DNA of 64,000 bases from Pseudonocardia sp. CNS-139 (GTDB taxonomy: Bacteria > Actinomycetota > Actinomycetes > Mycobacteriales > Pseudonocardiaceae): contig MKJX01000144.1 in assembly GCA_001942415.1 (NCBI GenBank), positions 1-64,000 of the forward strand. Direction: 5' to 3'. Within the stretch, counting starts at the first letter, position 1, and the number at the start of each line of letters is the position of its first letter. Positions 10,101 to 19,000 of the stretch are shown piece by piece. Below the pieces are notes generated by a model. It was not told the DNA's origin, did no database searches, and saw only the letters and a program-made list of their open reading frames with translations. The translations under genes and the position numbers were made by a program.

Positions 10101-11365
10101 GCGCTCCAGCAGGTGGACCCCACCCCGTTCACGTGGCAGGTGCCGGGGCTGCGGGAGGAGCTGGTCACGGCCCTGATCCGCACCCTGCCCAAGCAGCTGC
10201 GGCGGCTCTACTCGCCCGCCCCGGACCACGCCCGTGCGGTGCTCGCCCGGCTGCAGGCGTCCGGCGCCGTCGAACGCGAGCCGCTGCTCGACGCGCTGGA
10301 GCGCGAGCTGGGCCGGATGCGCGGCGTCGACATCCCGCGCGACGCGTGGGAGCTGGACCGGCTGCCCGAGCACCTGACCGTCACGTTCCGGGTGCTCGAC
10401 GAGACGGGCGCGCAGGTCACGACCGGCACCGACCTGGAGGCGCTGCGCCGCGAGCTGGCGCCGAAGGTCCGGGCGGAGCTGGCCGCCGCGGGCGTCGACG
10501 TCGAGCGCACCGGGCTGACGTCCTGGACCATCGGCGCGCTCCCCCGCGAGCACCCGATCCGCCGCGGCCGCCACGTCGTCACGGGCTTCCCCGGCCTGGT
10601 CGACCGCGGGGCGACCGTGGACGTACGCGTCTTCCCGACCGCCGCCGAACGCGACGCCGCACACCACCGCGGCGTCCGCCGGCTGCTGCTGCTCGGCACC
10701 CAGAGCCCGGTGCGGCAGGTGCAGCGCGACCTCGACAACCCCACCAAGCTGGCGCTCTCCCGCAACCCGCACGGCTCGGTCGCCGCGCTGCTCGACGACT
10801 GCGTCACCGCGGCCGCCGACGCCTGATCGCCGCGGCCGGCGGTGACGCCTGGGACGAGCGGTCGTACGCACGGCTCGCGCGGCTCTTCGCCGACCGGCTC
10901 GCGTCCACCACCGTGCAGGTGCTGCAGGCCGTGCGCGGGGTGCTGACCGTCTGGCACCGGGTGCAGGCGCAGCTCGGCGACCTGCGCGCGCCCGCGCTCG
11001 CCGCCGGCAGGGCCGATCTCGCCGCGCAGGTGGACGCGCTGGTCGGGCCCGGTTTCGCGACGGCCGACGGGGCCACCCGGCTGGCCGACGTCGCGCGGTA
11101 CCTGGAGGCGGCGGAACGGCGCATCGAGAAGCTGCGCGCCGACCCGGCCCGCGACGCGGAGTGGACGGCGCAGGTGCGCGCCGTAGCCGACGAGTACGCC
11201 GCCGAGGTGGCGGCACTGCCGCCGGGCGCCGAGCCGGGCCCCGCGCTGCGCGAGATCCGCTGGATGATCGAGGAGCTGCGGGTGGGCCTCTACGCGCACC
11301 CGATGCGCACCCGCTACCCGGTGTCCGTGCGGCGCATCCAGAAGGCCATCGACGACCTGCCGTGA
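7180..11365 (+). CDS. hrpA: ATP-dependent RNA helicase HrpA (frameshifted as read)
   Basis: A DEAH-box RNA helicase of about 1,390 residues, the usual HrpA length. Seen in order: Arg-rich N-terminal extension, Walker [11 protein letters not shown] (about 7713-7742), TQPRRVAAR, Walker B DEAH with [14 protein letters not shown] (about 8001), [24 protein letters not shown] (about 8480), QRAGRCGRV (about 8621), then the long C-terminal HrpA domain ending in KAIDDLP. The frame steps back once at each of five places (near 7668, 7838, 8140, 8370 and 10825); the remaining 2.4-kb core from 8370 is intact. Each break is repaired by one added base. HrpA acts on RNA/ribosomes in the cytoplasm. Confidence 0.93.
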
Positions 11366-11388
11366 CCCGCGGTGCGTCCTGTGGAATC

Positions 11389-12718
11389 GTGCCGACCGTG
11401 CCCGACCCGTCCCGGCCCCAGGCCCCCGACGACAGCTACCTGCGCGCGGTCACCGCGGCCACGGCGCAGGCCGTCACGGACGCGGCGCCGCTCGCGTCCG
11501 CGCACGCGGGCGCCCCGGCCGGCGTGCGCGACGCCGTCACCGGCGCGGTGGGCGGGTACGCCGCCGACCTGGTCGCGCTGAGCCAGGACCTGCACGCGCA
11601 CCCGGAGGAGGCGTCGAGGAGCGCCGGTCCGCCCGGGCCGTGGCCGACCTGCTGGAACGCCACGGGCACCACGCCGAGGTGGGCGTCGGCGGGCTGGAGA
11701 CGGCGCTGGTCGCGACCCGCGGCACGGACGGCCCGCACGTCGCCGTGCTCGCCGAGTACGACGCGCTGCCGGGCATCGGGCACGCCTGCGGGCACAACAT
11801 CATCTGCGCGACGGGCGTCGGCGGGTTCCTCGCCGCCGCGGCGGTGCAGGAGCAGGTCGGCGGGCGCGTCACGCTTGTCGGCACCCCCGCGGAGGAGGGC
11901 GGCGGCGGCAAGGAGACGCTGGCCCGCGCCGGCATCTTCGACGACGTCGACGCGGTGGTGATGCTGCACCCGTTCTCGCACGACGTCGCGATGCACCCGT
12001 TCCTCGGCCGCCGCCAGGTCGAGATGGTCTTCCACGGGGTGGCCGCGCACGCGGCCGCGCAGCCGTTCATGGGCCGCAACGCGCTCGACGCGGCGGTCGC
12101 CGCGTACCAGGGCGTCGCCGCGCTGCGCCAGCACATGCCGAGCACCGACCGCGTGCACGGCGTCTTCACCGACGGCGGCGCGCGCCCGAACGTGGTGCCG
12201 GAGCGGGCGGCGCTGCTCTTCTACTTCCGCTCGTTCGAGCCGGCGACGCTGCGCGACCTCGCGTCCCGGCTGGAGGCGGTGGCGCTCGGCGCGGCCGCGA
12301 TGCACGGCTGCACGGTGGACCTGCTGTGGGACGAGCTGCCGCCGTACCTGCCGATCCGGTTCAACCACACGCTGGCGGCGCGCTGGGCCGTGAACCAGGA
12401 GCCGGCCGGGCGCGGCCGCTGCCGCCGGGGGTGGTGCCGGAGTTCCTGACCGGCTCCACCGACCTCGGCAACCTCAGCTACCGGATGCCCGCCATCCACC
12501 CGATGATCGCGGTGTCCGGGCCGACGGTGGCGCTGCACACCGTCGAGTTCGCCGCCGCGTCCTCCTCCGAGGCGGGCGACCGGGCCGTGCGGGACGGGGC
12601 GCTCGGGCTCGCGCTCACGGCCGTGGACTACCTCGCCGACGCCGGCCTGCGCACGGCGGTGCACGCCGAGTTCGCCGCGCAGGGCGGCCCGCTCGACGTG
12701 GAGCGCTACTTCGGCTGA
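11389..12718 (+). CDS. M20-family amidohydrolase/peptidase
   Basis: A metal-dependent amidohydrolase of the M20D group (AbgB/aminobenzoyl-glutamate hydrolase-like), about 440 residues, likely cytoplasmic. Metal-binding and fold motifs are DLHAHPEEA, LAEYDALPGIGHACGHN (about 11752-11802), GTPAEEGGGGK (about 11880) and MLHPFSHD. GTG at 11389 is used; GTG at 11398 is also possible. Frame changes near 11617 and 12410 are each fixed by one base. It starts 24 bp after hrpA on the same strand. The exact substrate cannot be told. Confidence 0.83.
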
Positions 12719-12731
12719 GCCGCCTGGCGGT

Positions 12732-13350
12732 TCAGCGGTACGCCGACCGGGCCGTCGGCTCCAGCTCCAGCACCCGGCGCCCGGCTCGACCAGGAGCCGG
12801 CCGCGCGCCGCGGCCGCGGCGGCCGCGTCCGGGAAGGCCGCGAACCAGACGGCGGCCGGCTCGTCGCGGATCGGGAGAGCCGGGAAGTCGTTGGGGTACG
12901 GCGCGGTGCGCGCGACGACCACGGCCGCGCCGAGCGCGCGTTCGGCGGCCGCCGCATCGGGCTCGGCGCCGGGCCGGATGACCGCCAGCACCCGCGACGG
13001 CCCCGGGCTCCCGTCGCCCGCCCCGGCCCGGGTGCCCGCCGGGAAGCCCGCGCCGACGTGCTCGAGGAGCAGCACGTCGTCGAAGTCGAGCATCGTGGCG
13101 TTGGCGGCCGGACCGTGCTCCTTCCACACCGGCCCGCCGTAGAAGCCGGCGAGCGCCGCGAACCGGGCCGGCATGTCGGCGAACTCCCGGATCCAGACGA
13201 ACCGGCGCGGGTCGGCCACGTCGTGGAACGTGCCGACAACCCGCGCACCCAGCTCCTCCTGGGACTCCACGAACTCCCGCTCGAAGACGCAACCAGCTCG
13301 TCGCGCCGCCCGGTGTGGAGGGTGTACTGCCGCAGCTCGAAGACCGTCAC
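12732..13350 (-). CDS. NIPSNAP-family protein
   Basis: A NIPSNAP (dimeric alpha/beta-barrel) protein of about 206 residues: VTVFELRQYTLHTGRRDELV at the N-terminus, VVGTFHDVADPRRFVWIREFADM in the middle and VLELEPTARSAYR at the end. The GTG at 13350 is preceded by TAACCT (-10) with 7 nt between, so a leaderless transcript is likely. Frames change near 13288 and near 12780. The family is poorly characterised biochemically. The start codon overlaps the stop of the repeat-protein frame upstream (GTGA), but the promoter suggests independent expression. Confidence 0.78.
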
Positions 13351-13859
13351 GCGGCGCAGGTTAGAGGCGGGGTCCGACATTTCCGGCAGCGCCGAGCCCC
13401 GGGGACTTGCAGCAAAGCCACCCTGCCGCCGCCAGCCTGCATGAGGGTGGCTTTGCTGCAACCGGGCGGCGGCGGCTCAGGCGGAGACGCGACCTTGCCG
13501 ACCGCGCCCCGCAGCCCGACGCAGCCCACGCACCCGACGCAGCCCACGCAGTCGATACACCCCACACACGCCACGCAGCGGCGGCAGCCGACGCAGCCCA
13601 GGCACGCAATGCACCCGGCCAGGGCGATGCTGAGCAGCGTCAGCACCGAGCCGGCGATCGCGACGCTGCCCGCCGTGGCGACGCTGCCCGCGACCGCGGC
13701 GCTCCCGGCCGTCGCGACGCTGCCGGCGACGCCCGCGCTGCCCGCCGTCGCCACGCTCCCGGCGACGGCCACGCTCCCCGCGGTCGCGACGCTGCCCGCG
13801 ACCGCGATGCTCTCCTCCGTCGCGACGCTCCCGGCCACGGCCCGCTCGACATCGGTCAT
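13347..13859 (-). CDS. Hexapeptide-repeat protein with cysteine ladder
   Basis: A 170-codon frame built almost entirely of one six-residue repeat. Residues 11-118 (13829-13506) form 18 uninterrupted hexads. The first 12 follow S-[VIA]-[AGL]-x-[AEL]-G, mostly SVATAG or SVAVAG. The last six keep the register but replace Ser by Cys at position 1 and, in five of them, residue 4 by Cys, giving 11 cysteines spaced every three residues (CVGCVG type). A Pro-rich tail follows and then a segment encoded by the hairpin at 13407-13461. No recognised domain. TACGGT lies 7 nt before the ATG (leaderless). The gene is 20 bp downstream of the PRISE-like gene on the same strand. The true C-terminus is uncertain after residue 118. 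Confidence 0.6.
   Translation of the reverse strand: MTDVERAVAGSVATEESIAVAGSVATAGSVAVAGSVATAGSAGVAGSVATAGSAAVAGSVATAGSVAIAGSVLTLLSIALAGCIACLGCVGCRRCVACVGCIDCVGCVGCVGCVGLRGAVGKVASPPEPPPPGCSKATLMQAGGGRVALLQVPGARRCRKCRTPPLTCAA
13407..13461. repeat. Perfect 18-bp inverted repeat (hairpin)
   Basis: Arms TTGCAGCAAAGCCACCCT (13407-13424) and its exact reverse complement (13444-13461) flank a 19-nt loop. It sits at the 3' end of the repeat-protein frame and just upstream of the NIPSNAP promoter. It lacks a T-run, so it could be a factor-independent terminator of the high-GC kind, a dispersed palindromic element, or an mRNA-stability hairpin. Confidence 0.8.
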
Positions 13860-13879
13860 GCGGCAGACCGTACCGGGGT

Positions 13880-14923
13880 TCAGGGGACGATCCGGCGCTT
13901 CCGGAGGTCGGCGAAGAGACGCAGCAGCATCCCCTCGGTGTCGACGTAGGTGTGGAACCCGAAGCGCCGGGACTTCGAGGTGTCGGCGAACATGTCGTAG
14001 TCCCACGAGAACACGAAGTCGCCGAACGCCCACGACGACACCTGCGCGTAAGGGGTGGGCACCAGCCCGTGCCGGGCGACCATCGCGTCCCACACCGGCT
14101 CCTTGTCGGCCATCACGTCCGCGAGCGACATCGGCAGCGGCGGCGCGACGTCCAGCCCGAACGCGCCGGCGACGACCGGCCACATGCGGTTCCAGCGAAA
14201 GAGGTCGCCGTTGGCGATGTTGAACGCCTGGTTCGCGCAGCGCGGATCGGTCGCCGCCCAGACCGTCGCCTCGGCGAGCAGCCCGGCGTCGGTCAGCTCG
14301 AGCAGGGCGTCGTAGGCGCCCGGCCGGCCGGGGAACCGCAGCGGGACGCCCAGCTCCTTGCTGATCGACGCGTACACCGCGAGCACCACGCCGAGGTTCA
14401 TCGGGTTGCCGAGCCCGAACCCTGCAACGACCGACGGCCGGAGCGCCGACCACGTCCACCCGCCCGCGGCCGCCCGCTCCTCGACGAGCCGCTGCTGGTC
14501 GACGTTGAACTCCGGCGGCATGTGCGGCGGGTCGTCCTCCTTCGCGGGCGTGGCGAACGGGCCGAGGTGCGCGCCGTACACCTTGTAGCCCTGCATCAGG
14601 CTGACGTGCCGCAGGCCGGGCGCGGCCACCGCGGCGGCGTCGAGCACCGTCCGCAGCATCGTGACGTTCGGCTCGACCAGCTCCGACCAGGTCGGCCGGT
14701 CCTGGTAGGCGGCGTAGAAGAGGTGCGTGACGTCCGGGTTCGCCCGTAGTGCGGCGACGACGGAGCCGCGGTCGACGAGGTCGGCCCGGACGTGCCGGAC
14801 CCGGCCGGGCGGGCCGCCGCGGCGCGAGAGCCCGACGACGTCCCAGTCCGGGAGCGTGGCGAGGTGCTCGGCGAGCGTGCCGCCGATGACGCCCCGCGCG
14901 CCGACGACCAGTGCGGTGTTCAC
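13880..14923 (-). CDS. PRISE-like SDR (atypical NAD(P)H reductase)
   Basis: An intact frame of 347 codons of the extended SDR superfamily, closest in pattern to PRISE (progesterone 5-beta-reductase / iridoid synthase-like) enzymes. Evidence: the N-terminal nucleotide turn VVGARGVIGG, HLFYAAY, and the atypical active-site strand SLMQGYKVYGAH, where K and Y are placed as in PRISE proteins, followed by FNVDQQRLVEE and WSALRPSVVAGFGLGNPMN. It probably reduces an activated C=C bond with NAD(P)H in the cytoplasm. GTG start 14923 overlaps the stop of the upstream MFS gene (GTGA), so the two are translationally coupled. Confidence 0.8.
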   Translation of the reverse strand: MNTALVVGARGVIGGTLAEHLATLPDWDVVGLSRRGGPPGRVRHVRADLVDRGSVVAALRANPDVTHLFYAAYQDRPTWSELVEPNVTMLRTVLDAAAVAAPGLRHVSLMQGYKVYGAHLGPFATPAKEDDPPHMPPEFNVDQQRLVEERAAAGGWTWSALRPSVVAGFGLGNPMNLGVVLAVYASISKELGVPLRFPGRPGAYDALLELTDAGLLAEATVWAATDPRCANQAFNIANGDLFRWNRMWPVVAGAFGLDVAPPLPMSLADVMADKEPVWDAMVARHGLVPTPYAQVSSWAFGDFVFSWDYDMFADTSKSRRFGFHTYVDTEGMLLRLFADLRKRRIVP

Positions 14924-16092
14924 GACGCGACCACCTCCGCCCGCGCGGCCGCCCGGCGGCGGTCCAGCGCCACCGACACGAGCGCGACGACCACACCGGC
15001 GGCGGCCATCGCGGCGCCGACCGCGTTGGCGGCGGGCAGCCCGAGGCCGGCCCCGATCGCGGCGCCGCCGAGCCACGCGCCGACCGCGTTGCCGAGGTTG
15101 AACGCGCCGATGTTCATGGCCGAGGCGAGGGTGCCTGCGCTGCCCGCCGCGTCCATGACCCGGGCCTGCAGCCCGGGGACCGTCGCGAACGCGGCCGCGC
15201 CGGCCAGGAACAGCGTGATCGCCGCCGGGACCGGCGAGTGCACCGTGACCACGAACGCCAGCAGGACAACCGCGAGCAGGGCGATCGTGGCGACGACCGT
15301 CGGCATCAGCGCCCGGTCGGCGGCCCGGGCCCCCGCGAGGTTGCCCACGACGAGCCCCGCGCCGAAGAGCAGCACCAGGCCGGTCAGCGCGCTCGCCGGG
15401 AAGCCGGCGACGTCCGTCATGAGCGGGCGACGTAGGTGAACGAGGCGAACACGCCGCCGAAACCGAGCGCGGTCATCGTCAACGCGAGCCAGACCTGCGG
15501 GTTGCGGAACGCGGCCAGCTCGGCGCGCAGGTCGGCGGCGGGGTCGGCCGGCCGGTCCGGGACGAGTGCGACCACCCCGAGCGCGCCGACGACCCCGAGC
15601 GCGGCGACCACCCAGAACGTCGCGCGCCAGCCGAACGACTGGCGACGAGGGTGCCGAGCGGCACGCCCAGCACGTTGGCCACCGTCAGCCCGGTGAACAT
15701 CATCGCGATCGCGGCGGCCCGCCGCCGCGGCGCGACGAGCCCGGCGGCCACCACCGATCCGACGCCGAAGAACGCGCCGTGGCAGAGCGACGCGACGATC
15801 CGCCCCGCCATCATCGCGCCGTAGTCGGGGGCGAGCGCCGAGATCACGTTGCCGGCGACGAAGAGCCCGAGCAGCCCCAGCAGTACGGGCTTGCGGCGCA
15901 GCGCGGTGACCGACGCGGTGATCAGCGGAGCCCCGACGAACACCCCAGCGCGTAGCCGGAGACGAGCAGGCCGGCCGTGGGGATGCCCACCCCGAAGTCG
16001 GCCGCGATCTCGGGCAGCAGGCCCGACGGGACGAACTCGGTGGTCCCGATCGCGAATGCGCTGATGGCGAGGGCCAGCAGAGCGAGCGGCAT
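14920..16092 (-). CDS. MFS transporter, AraJ/Cmx-like (frameshifted)
   Basis: A 12-helix major facilitator exporter of about 390 residues. The start LALLALAISAFAIGTTEFV followed by GLLPEIAADFGV is typical of the AraJ/chloramphenicol-export group. ATG 16092 is preferred over ATG 16101, because AGGAGG ends 9 nt before 16092 but abuts 16101. The frame breaks near 15945, 15640 and 15420. It is divergent from a MarR regulator with a 39-bp dyad between them, so control by that MarR protein is likely. The substrate is unknown; the coupled PRISE-like reductase suggests handling of a small organic or toxic compound. Confidence 0.82.
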
Positions 16093-16123
16093 GACGTGCA
16101 TCCTCCTGTTGTCAGCGTGCGCC

Positions 16124-16162
16124 GATAGAACGCGTGAGCAACAGTTGCACACGCGTTCTATC
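16124..16162. promoter_or_regulatory. 39-bp near-perfect dyad, probable MarR operator
   Basis: GATAGAACGCGTG (16124-16136) and its exact reverse complement (16150-16162) enclose GCAAC-A-GTTGC, itself palindromic and sharing the same centre (16143). Only one symmetric pair in 39 bp mismatches. Position between a divergent MarR gene and an MFS exporter gene fits an operator for the local MarR protein. Confidence 0.75.
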
Positions 16163-16204
16163 TCCGGCAAGCAGGTATGCTCGCCTGCACGGAGGAGGTG
16201 CCGG

Positions 16205-16651
16205 GTGGGTATCGCGGACGACGCGGTCGAGGTGCGTGCCCAGGGCTGGCGGACGCTCGCCGCGCTGCACGGTCGGCTGGAGGAGGCGCTGGAGAAGGCG
16301 CTGCAGGCTGAGTTCGACCTGTCCGTCGTCGAGTACACCGTGCTCGACACGCTGGCCCGCCAGGACGGCTGGCACATGCGCATGCAGCAGCTCGCGCGGG
16401 CCGCCGCGCTCTCGCACAGCGCCACCACGCGCCTGGTCACGCGCTTGGAGAACCGCGGCCTGCTCAGCCGCTACCTGTGCGAGGACGACCGCCGCGGCAT
16501 CTACAGCACGCTCACCGAACGCGGCCGTGAGCTGCTGGAACGCGTCCGGCCGCTGCACGACTCCACGCTCAAGCACACGCTCGACGAGGCGGGCGAGGTG
16601 CCCGAGCTGGCCCCGCTGGTCGAGGCACTGGCAGCGCTCCCCCGTCCCTAG
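16205..16651 (+). CDS. MarR-family transcriptional regulator
   Basis: An intact 148-residue winged-helix regulator. The HTH is around MQQLARAAALSHSATTRLVTRLENRGLLSR with the wing CEDDRRGIYSTLTERGRELL. GTG 16205 has a strong GGAGGAGG upstream. It is divergent from the MFS-PRISE operon and next to the 39-bp dyad, so it most likely represses that operon and itself, released by a small aromatic or lipophilic ligand. The ligand is not inferable. Confidence 0.9.
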   Translation: MGIADDAVEVRAQGWRTLAALHGRLEEALEKALQAEFDLSVVEYTVLDTLARQDGWHMRMQQLARAAALSHSATTRLVTRLENRGLLSRYLCEDDRRGIYSTLTERGRELLERVRPLHDSTLKHTLDEAGEVPELAPLVEALAALPRP

Positions 16652-16656
16652 GGGCG

Positions 16657-17826
16657 TCAGCGAGCCAGGCGCTCCTGCTCCGCCCGCACGAGCGCCCCAC
16701 CCACGATCAGGCGCTGGATCTCGCTGGTGCCCTCGTACAGCCGCAGCAGGCGGACGTCCCGGTAGATGCGCTCCACCGGGATCTCCCGCATGTAGCCGGT
16801 GCCGCCGTGGACCTGCACGGCGAGGTCGGCCACCCGGCCGGCCATCTCCGTGCAGAAGAGCTTCGCCACGGACGGCCCGACCCGCCGGTCCTCGCCCGCG
16901 ACGTAGGCCCTGGCCGTGTCCCGGACCAGCGCCCGCCCGGCCGCCACCCCGGTCTGCTGGTCGGCGAGCATCGCCTGCACCAGCTGGAAACTGCCGACCG
17001 GCACGTCGCCCTGGGTGTTGGCCGCCGCGTACGCGACGGACTCGTCGAGCGCCCGCTGCGCGCAGCCCACGGCCAGCGCCGCGATGTGCACCCGGCCGCG
17101 GGCCAGCGACGCCATCGCGGCGCGGTAGCCCACCGCCTCCGCGCCGCCGACCAGCGCGTCCGCGCCGACCCGCACGCCGTCGAGCACGACGTCGGCGGTC
17201 CACGCGCCCTCCTGGCCCATCTTCGCGTCCTTGGGCCCGACCCGGACGCCGTCCGCCGCGGCCGGGACGAGGAACACGGCGATCCCCGGACCCGCCGGAC
17301 CGGCCGGCGCGGTGCGGGCGAACACGACGAAGAGGTCGGCGATGGGCGCGTTGGTGATGAACCGCTTCTGCCCGTCGAGCACCCAGCCCTCGCCGTCGCG
17401 GACGGCGCGGGTGCGCAGGGCGGCCGGGTTGGAGCCGGCGCCGGGCTCGGTCAGCGCGAACGACGCGACCACGTCCCCGGACGCCATCGCGGCCAGCCAC
17501 CGCTGCCTCTGCGCGTCGGTGCCGAACCCGACCAGCACCTGGCCGGCGATGCCGTTGTTGGTGCCGAACAGCGAGCGCAGGGCGAGCGTGGTGTAGCCCA
17601 GCTCCATCGCCAGCTCGACGTCCTGCGTGAGGTCGAGGCCCAGGCCGCCCCACTCCTGGGGCAGCGCGTAGCCGAACAGGCCCATCTCCGCCGCGGCCGC
17701 GCGCAGGTCGTCGGGCACCCGGTCGGCCGCCGCGATCTCGTTCTCCCGCGGCACCACCCGCTTGCGCACGAAGTCGCGGACGAGGGCGCGGATCTCGGCG
17801 AAGTCCTCCGGCGGCACCTGGCTCAC
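16657..17826 (-). CDS. Acyl-CoA dehydrogenase
   Basis: An intact 389-residue flavin-dependent acyl-CoA dehydrogenase that introduces the alpha,beta double bond into an acyl-CoA. Family signatures: ASFALTEPGAGSNPAALRT (FAD/substrate), GQKRFITNAPIADLFVVFART, QVHGGTGYMREIPVERIYRDVR, and the catalytic glutamate in YEGTSEIQRLIV near the C-terminus. It ends close to the convergent MarR gene and follows the rhodanese gene by 16 bp, so it may share a transcript with the cysteine dioxygenase operon. The acyl substrate is not predictable. Confidence 0.93.
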   Translation of the reverse strand: MSQVPPEDFAEIRALVRDFVRKRVVPRENEIAAADRVPDDLRAAAAEMGLFGYALPQEWGGLGLDLTQDVELAMELGYTTLALRSLFGTNNGIAGQVLVGFGTDAQRQRWLAAMASGDVVASFALTEPGAGSNPAALRTRAVRDGEGWVLDGQKRFITNAPIADLFVVFARTAPAGPAGPGIAVFLVPAAADGVRVGPKDAKMGQEGAWTADVVLDGVRVGADALVGGAEAVGYRAAMASLARGRVHIAALAVGCAQRALDESVAYAAANTQGDVPVGSFQLVQAMLADQQTGVAAGRALVRDTARAYVAGEDRRVGPSVAKLFCTEMAGRVADLAVQVHGGTGYMREIPVERIYRDVRLLRLYEGTSEIQRLIVGGALVRAEQERLAR

Positions 17827-17841
17827 GCCGCCATCGTGCCG

Positions 17842-18209
17842 TCAGTCAGAGGCGAACGTGCGCCTCCACGCCTGGTAGCCGCGTCGAGGTCGGTCGCGTT
17901 GTGCAGGCCCAGGTCCTGCAGGGACGCCGCGGCGAGGCTGCTCGCGTACCCCTCCGAGCACACGACGATCCAGGTGACGTCGTGGTCGACGGCCTCCGGG
18001 ATGCGCGCGTCCGACGCGGGGTCGAGCCGCCACTCCAGGTGGTTGCGCTCGATCAGCAGCGCGCCGGGCAGCTCACCCTCCTGCGCGCGCTGCCACGCCG
18101 GCCGCGTGTCGACGAGGTGGGCGCGCGGCACGAGCTCGGCGGCCCGGCGCGGGTCGGGGCGGTCCAGCCGGGCCCGCGCGGCGGCCAGCAGGTCGTGCAC
18201 GTCAGTCAT
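17842..18209 (-). CDS. Rhodanese-like sulfurtransferase
   Basis: A single-domain rhodanese of about 122 residues. The active-site loop is VCSEGYASSLAA, with the catalytic cysteine in the C-x-x-G-x-x-S pattern, followed by LQDLGLHNATDLDAG. VDTRPAWQRAQEGELPGALLIERN is the usual N-terminal block. One base is lost near 17877, after which the product ends YQAWRRTFASD. ATG 18209 overlaps the stop of cysteine dioxygenase (ATGA), so the two are coupled; together they suggest handling of cysteine sulfur after oxidation. Confidence 0.85.
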
Positions 18210-18694
18210 CCGATCCCCTCCGACGAACCGCTCTCGACGAGCACGCTGCGCGTGCGGCGCAACCGCCCGCCGGGCTCCACGGCGTAGTACGACATGGCCG
18301 TGAGCGGCGGCGAGTAGGCGTGCACCGAGACGGCCGGCTCGGGCGCCGGGTTGCCGACGTCGTGGACGTGGCCGAGCGGGAAGCCGAGGCCACGGCCGGC
18401 CACGACCCGCCGCGAACGCAGGCCGTCGCCGGCCCAGCGCTGCTCGACGAGACTCCCGGAGACGACGGTCAGCGCGCCGAGCGAGCCGGCGTGGTCGTGC
18501 AGCTCGGCGGTCTGCTCGGTGGCCCAGCTGATCAGCCAGACGTCGACGTAGTCGTCGCTGCGCAGCAGCCGGTACCAGCGCCGGTCCGGATCGACCTGGA
18601 CGGGGTGGAGGCCGGCCCGGACCTCGTCGGCGACGCTCGTGGTGAGCGTGGAGAGGTCGGCGAGTGAAAGCGGCGTGGGGGCGTGCAGCAGCAC
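18206..18694 (-). CDS. Cysteine dioxygenase type I
   Basis: A 162-residue cupin of the cysteine dioxygenase family, converting cysteine to cysteine sulfinate with an Fe(II) centre. The metal ligands are in AELHDHAGS (H-x-H) and the distal HVHDVGN. RSDDYVDVWLISWA is the typical preceding strand. GTG 18694 has GGAG upstream. It is the first gene of the dioxygenase-rhodanese pair. Related 3-mercaptopropionate dioxygenases share this fold, so the thiol substrate is probable, not certain. Confidence 0.85.
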   Translation of the reverse strand: MLLHAPTPLSLADLSTLTTSVADEVRAGLHPVQVDPDRRWYRLLRSDDYVDVWLISWATEQTAELHDHAGSLGALTVVSGSLVEQRWAGDGLRSRRVVAGRGLGFPLGHVHDVGNPAPEPAVSVHAYSPPLTAMSYYAVEPGGRLRRTRSVLVESGSSEGIG

Positions 18695-19000
18695 GGAGGT
18701 GCTCCAGTGGTGACGGCGGACGAGCGGGCAGGGGCGTCAGCTCGGGCGACAGCACTGGTCGAACGCGTCAGCACGGCGAGTACCCCAGATCTCTCCGAGG
18801 TAGTAGGCCGGCGCGCGCACGGCGCCATCTGAGCACACCGTGGGTTCCGAGTTCCACTTCGTCCCACCGGGCGGGAGTTGTTCACCCGTCGGCGACGAAA
18901 TGTCCGGGCAACCGCCACGGCCCGGAACGACCCCCGCATGGAGCTCACCCGCGCGGGGCCGTCATGATCAGCGCGTCGTCGCCGCCACCCGGAGGAGCCC
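18695..19000. other. Divergent intergenic region, cysteine dioxygenase / SPFH-like gene
   Basis: About 306 bp between divergent genes. It must hold both promoters, but I see no strong -35/-10 pair, no long palindrome and no riboswitch consensus. The only clear signal is GGAGG a few bases before the ATG at 19001. Confidence 0.4.

Noticed and set aside
8190..11216. A 1,008-codon open frame antisense to hrpA, and similar long antisense frames elsewhere (for example 24924-26576, 57063-59366)
   Set aside because: Their Arg/Pro/Ala-rich composition and exact overlap with well-supported genes mark them as shadows of high-GC third-position bias; no protein family is visible.
13347..13350. Translational coupling of the hexapeptide-repeat frame to the NIPSNAP gene through a GTGA overlap
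   Set aside because: The NIPSNAP gene has its own -10 (TAACCT) at the leaderless spacing, and the last 50 codons of the repeat frame pass through a hairpin and look intergenic.
18532..18760. A Cys-Cys-Cys codon run in another frame at the cysteine dioxygenase start, like a cysteine-attenuation leader peptide
   Set aside because: The frame does not stop near the gene start but runs far into it, and the TGC triplets arise from the GTG-CTG-CTG start codons themselves, so it is probably coincidence.
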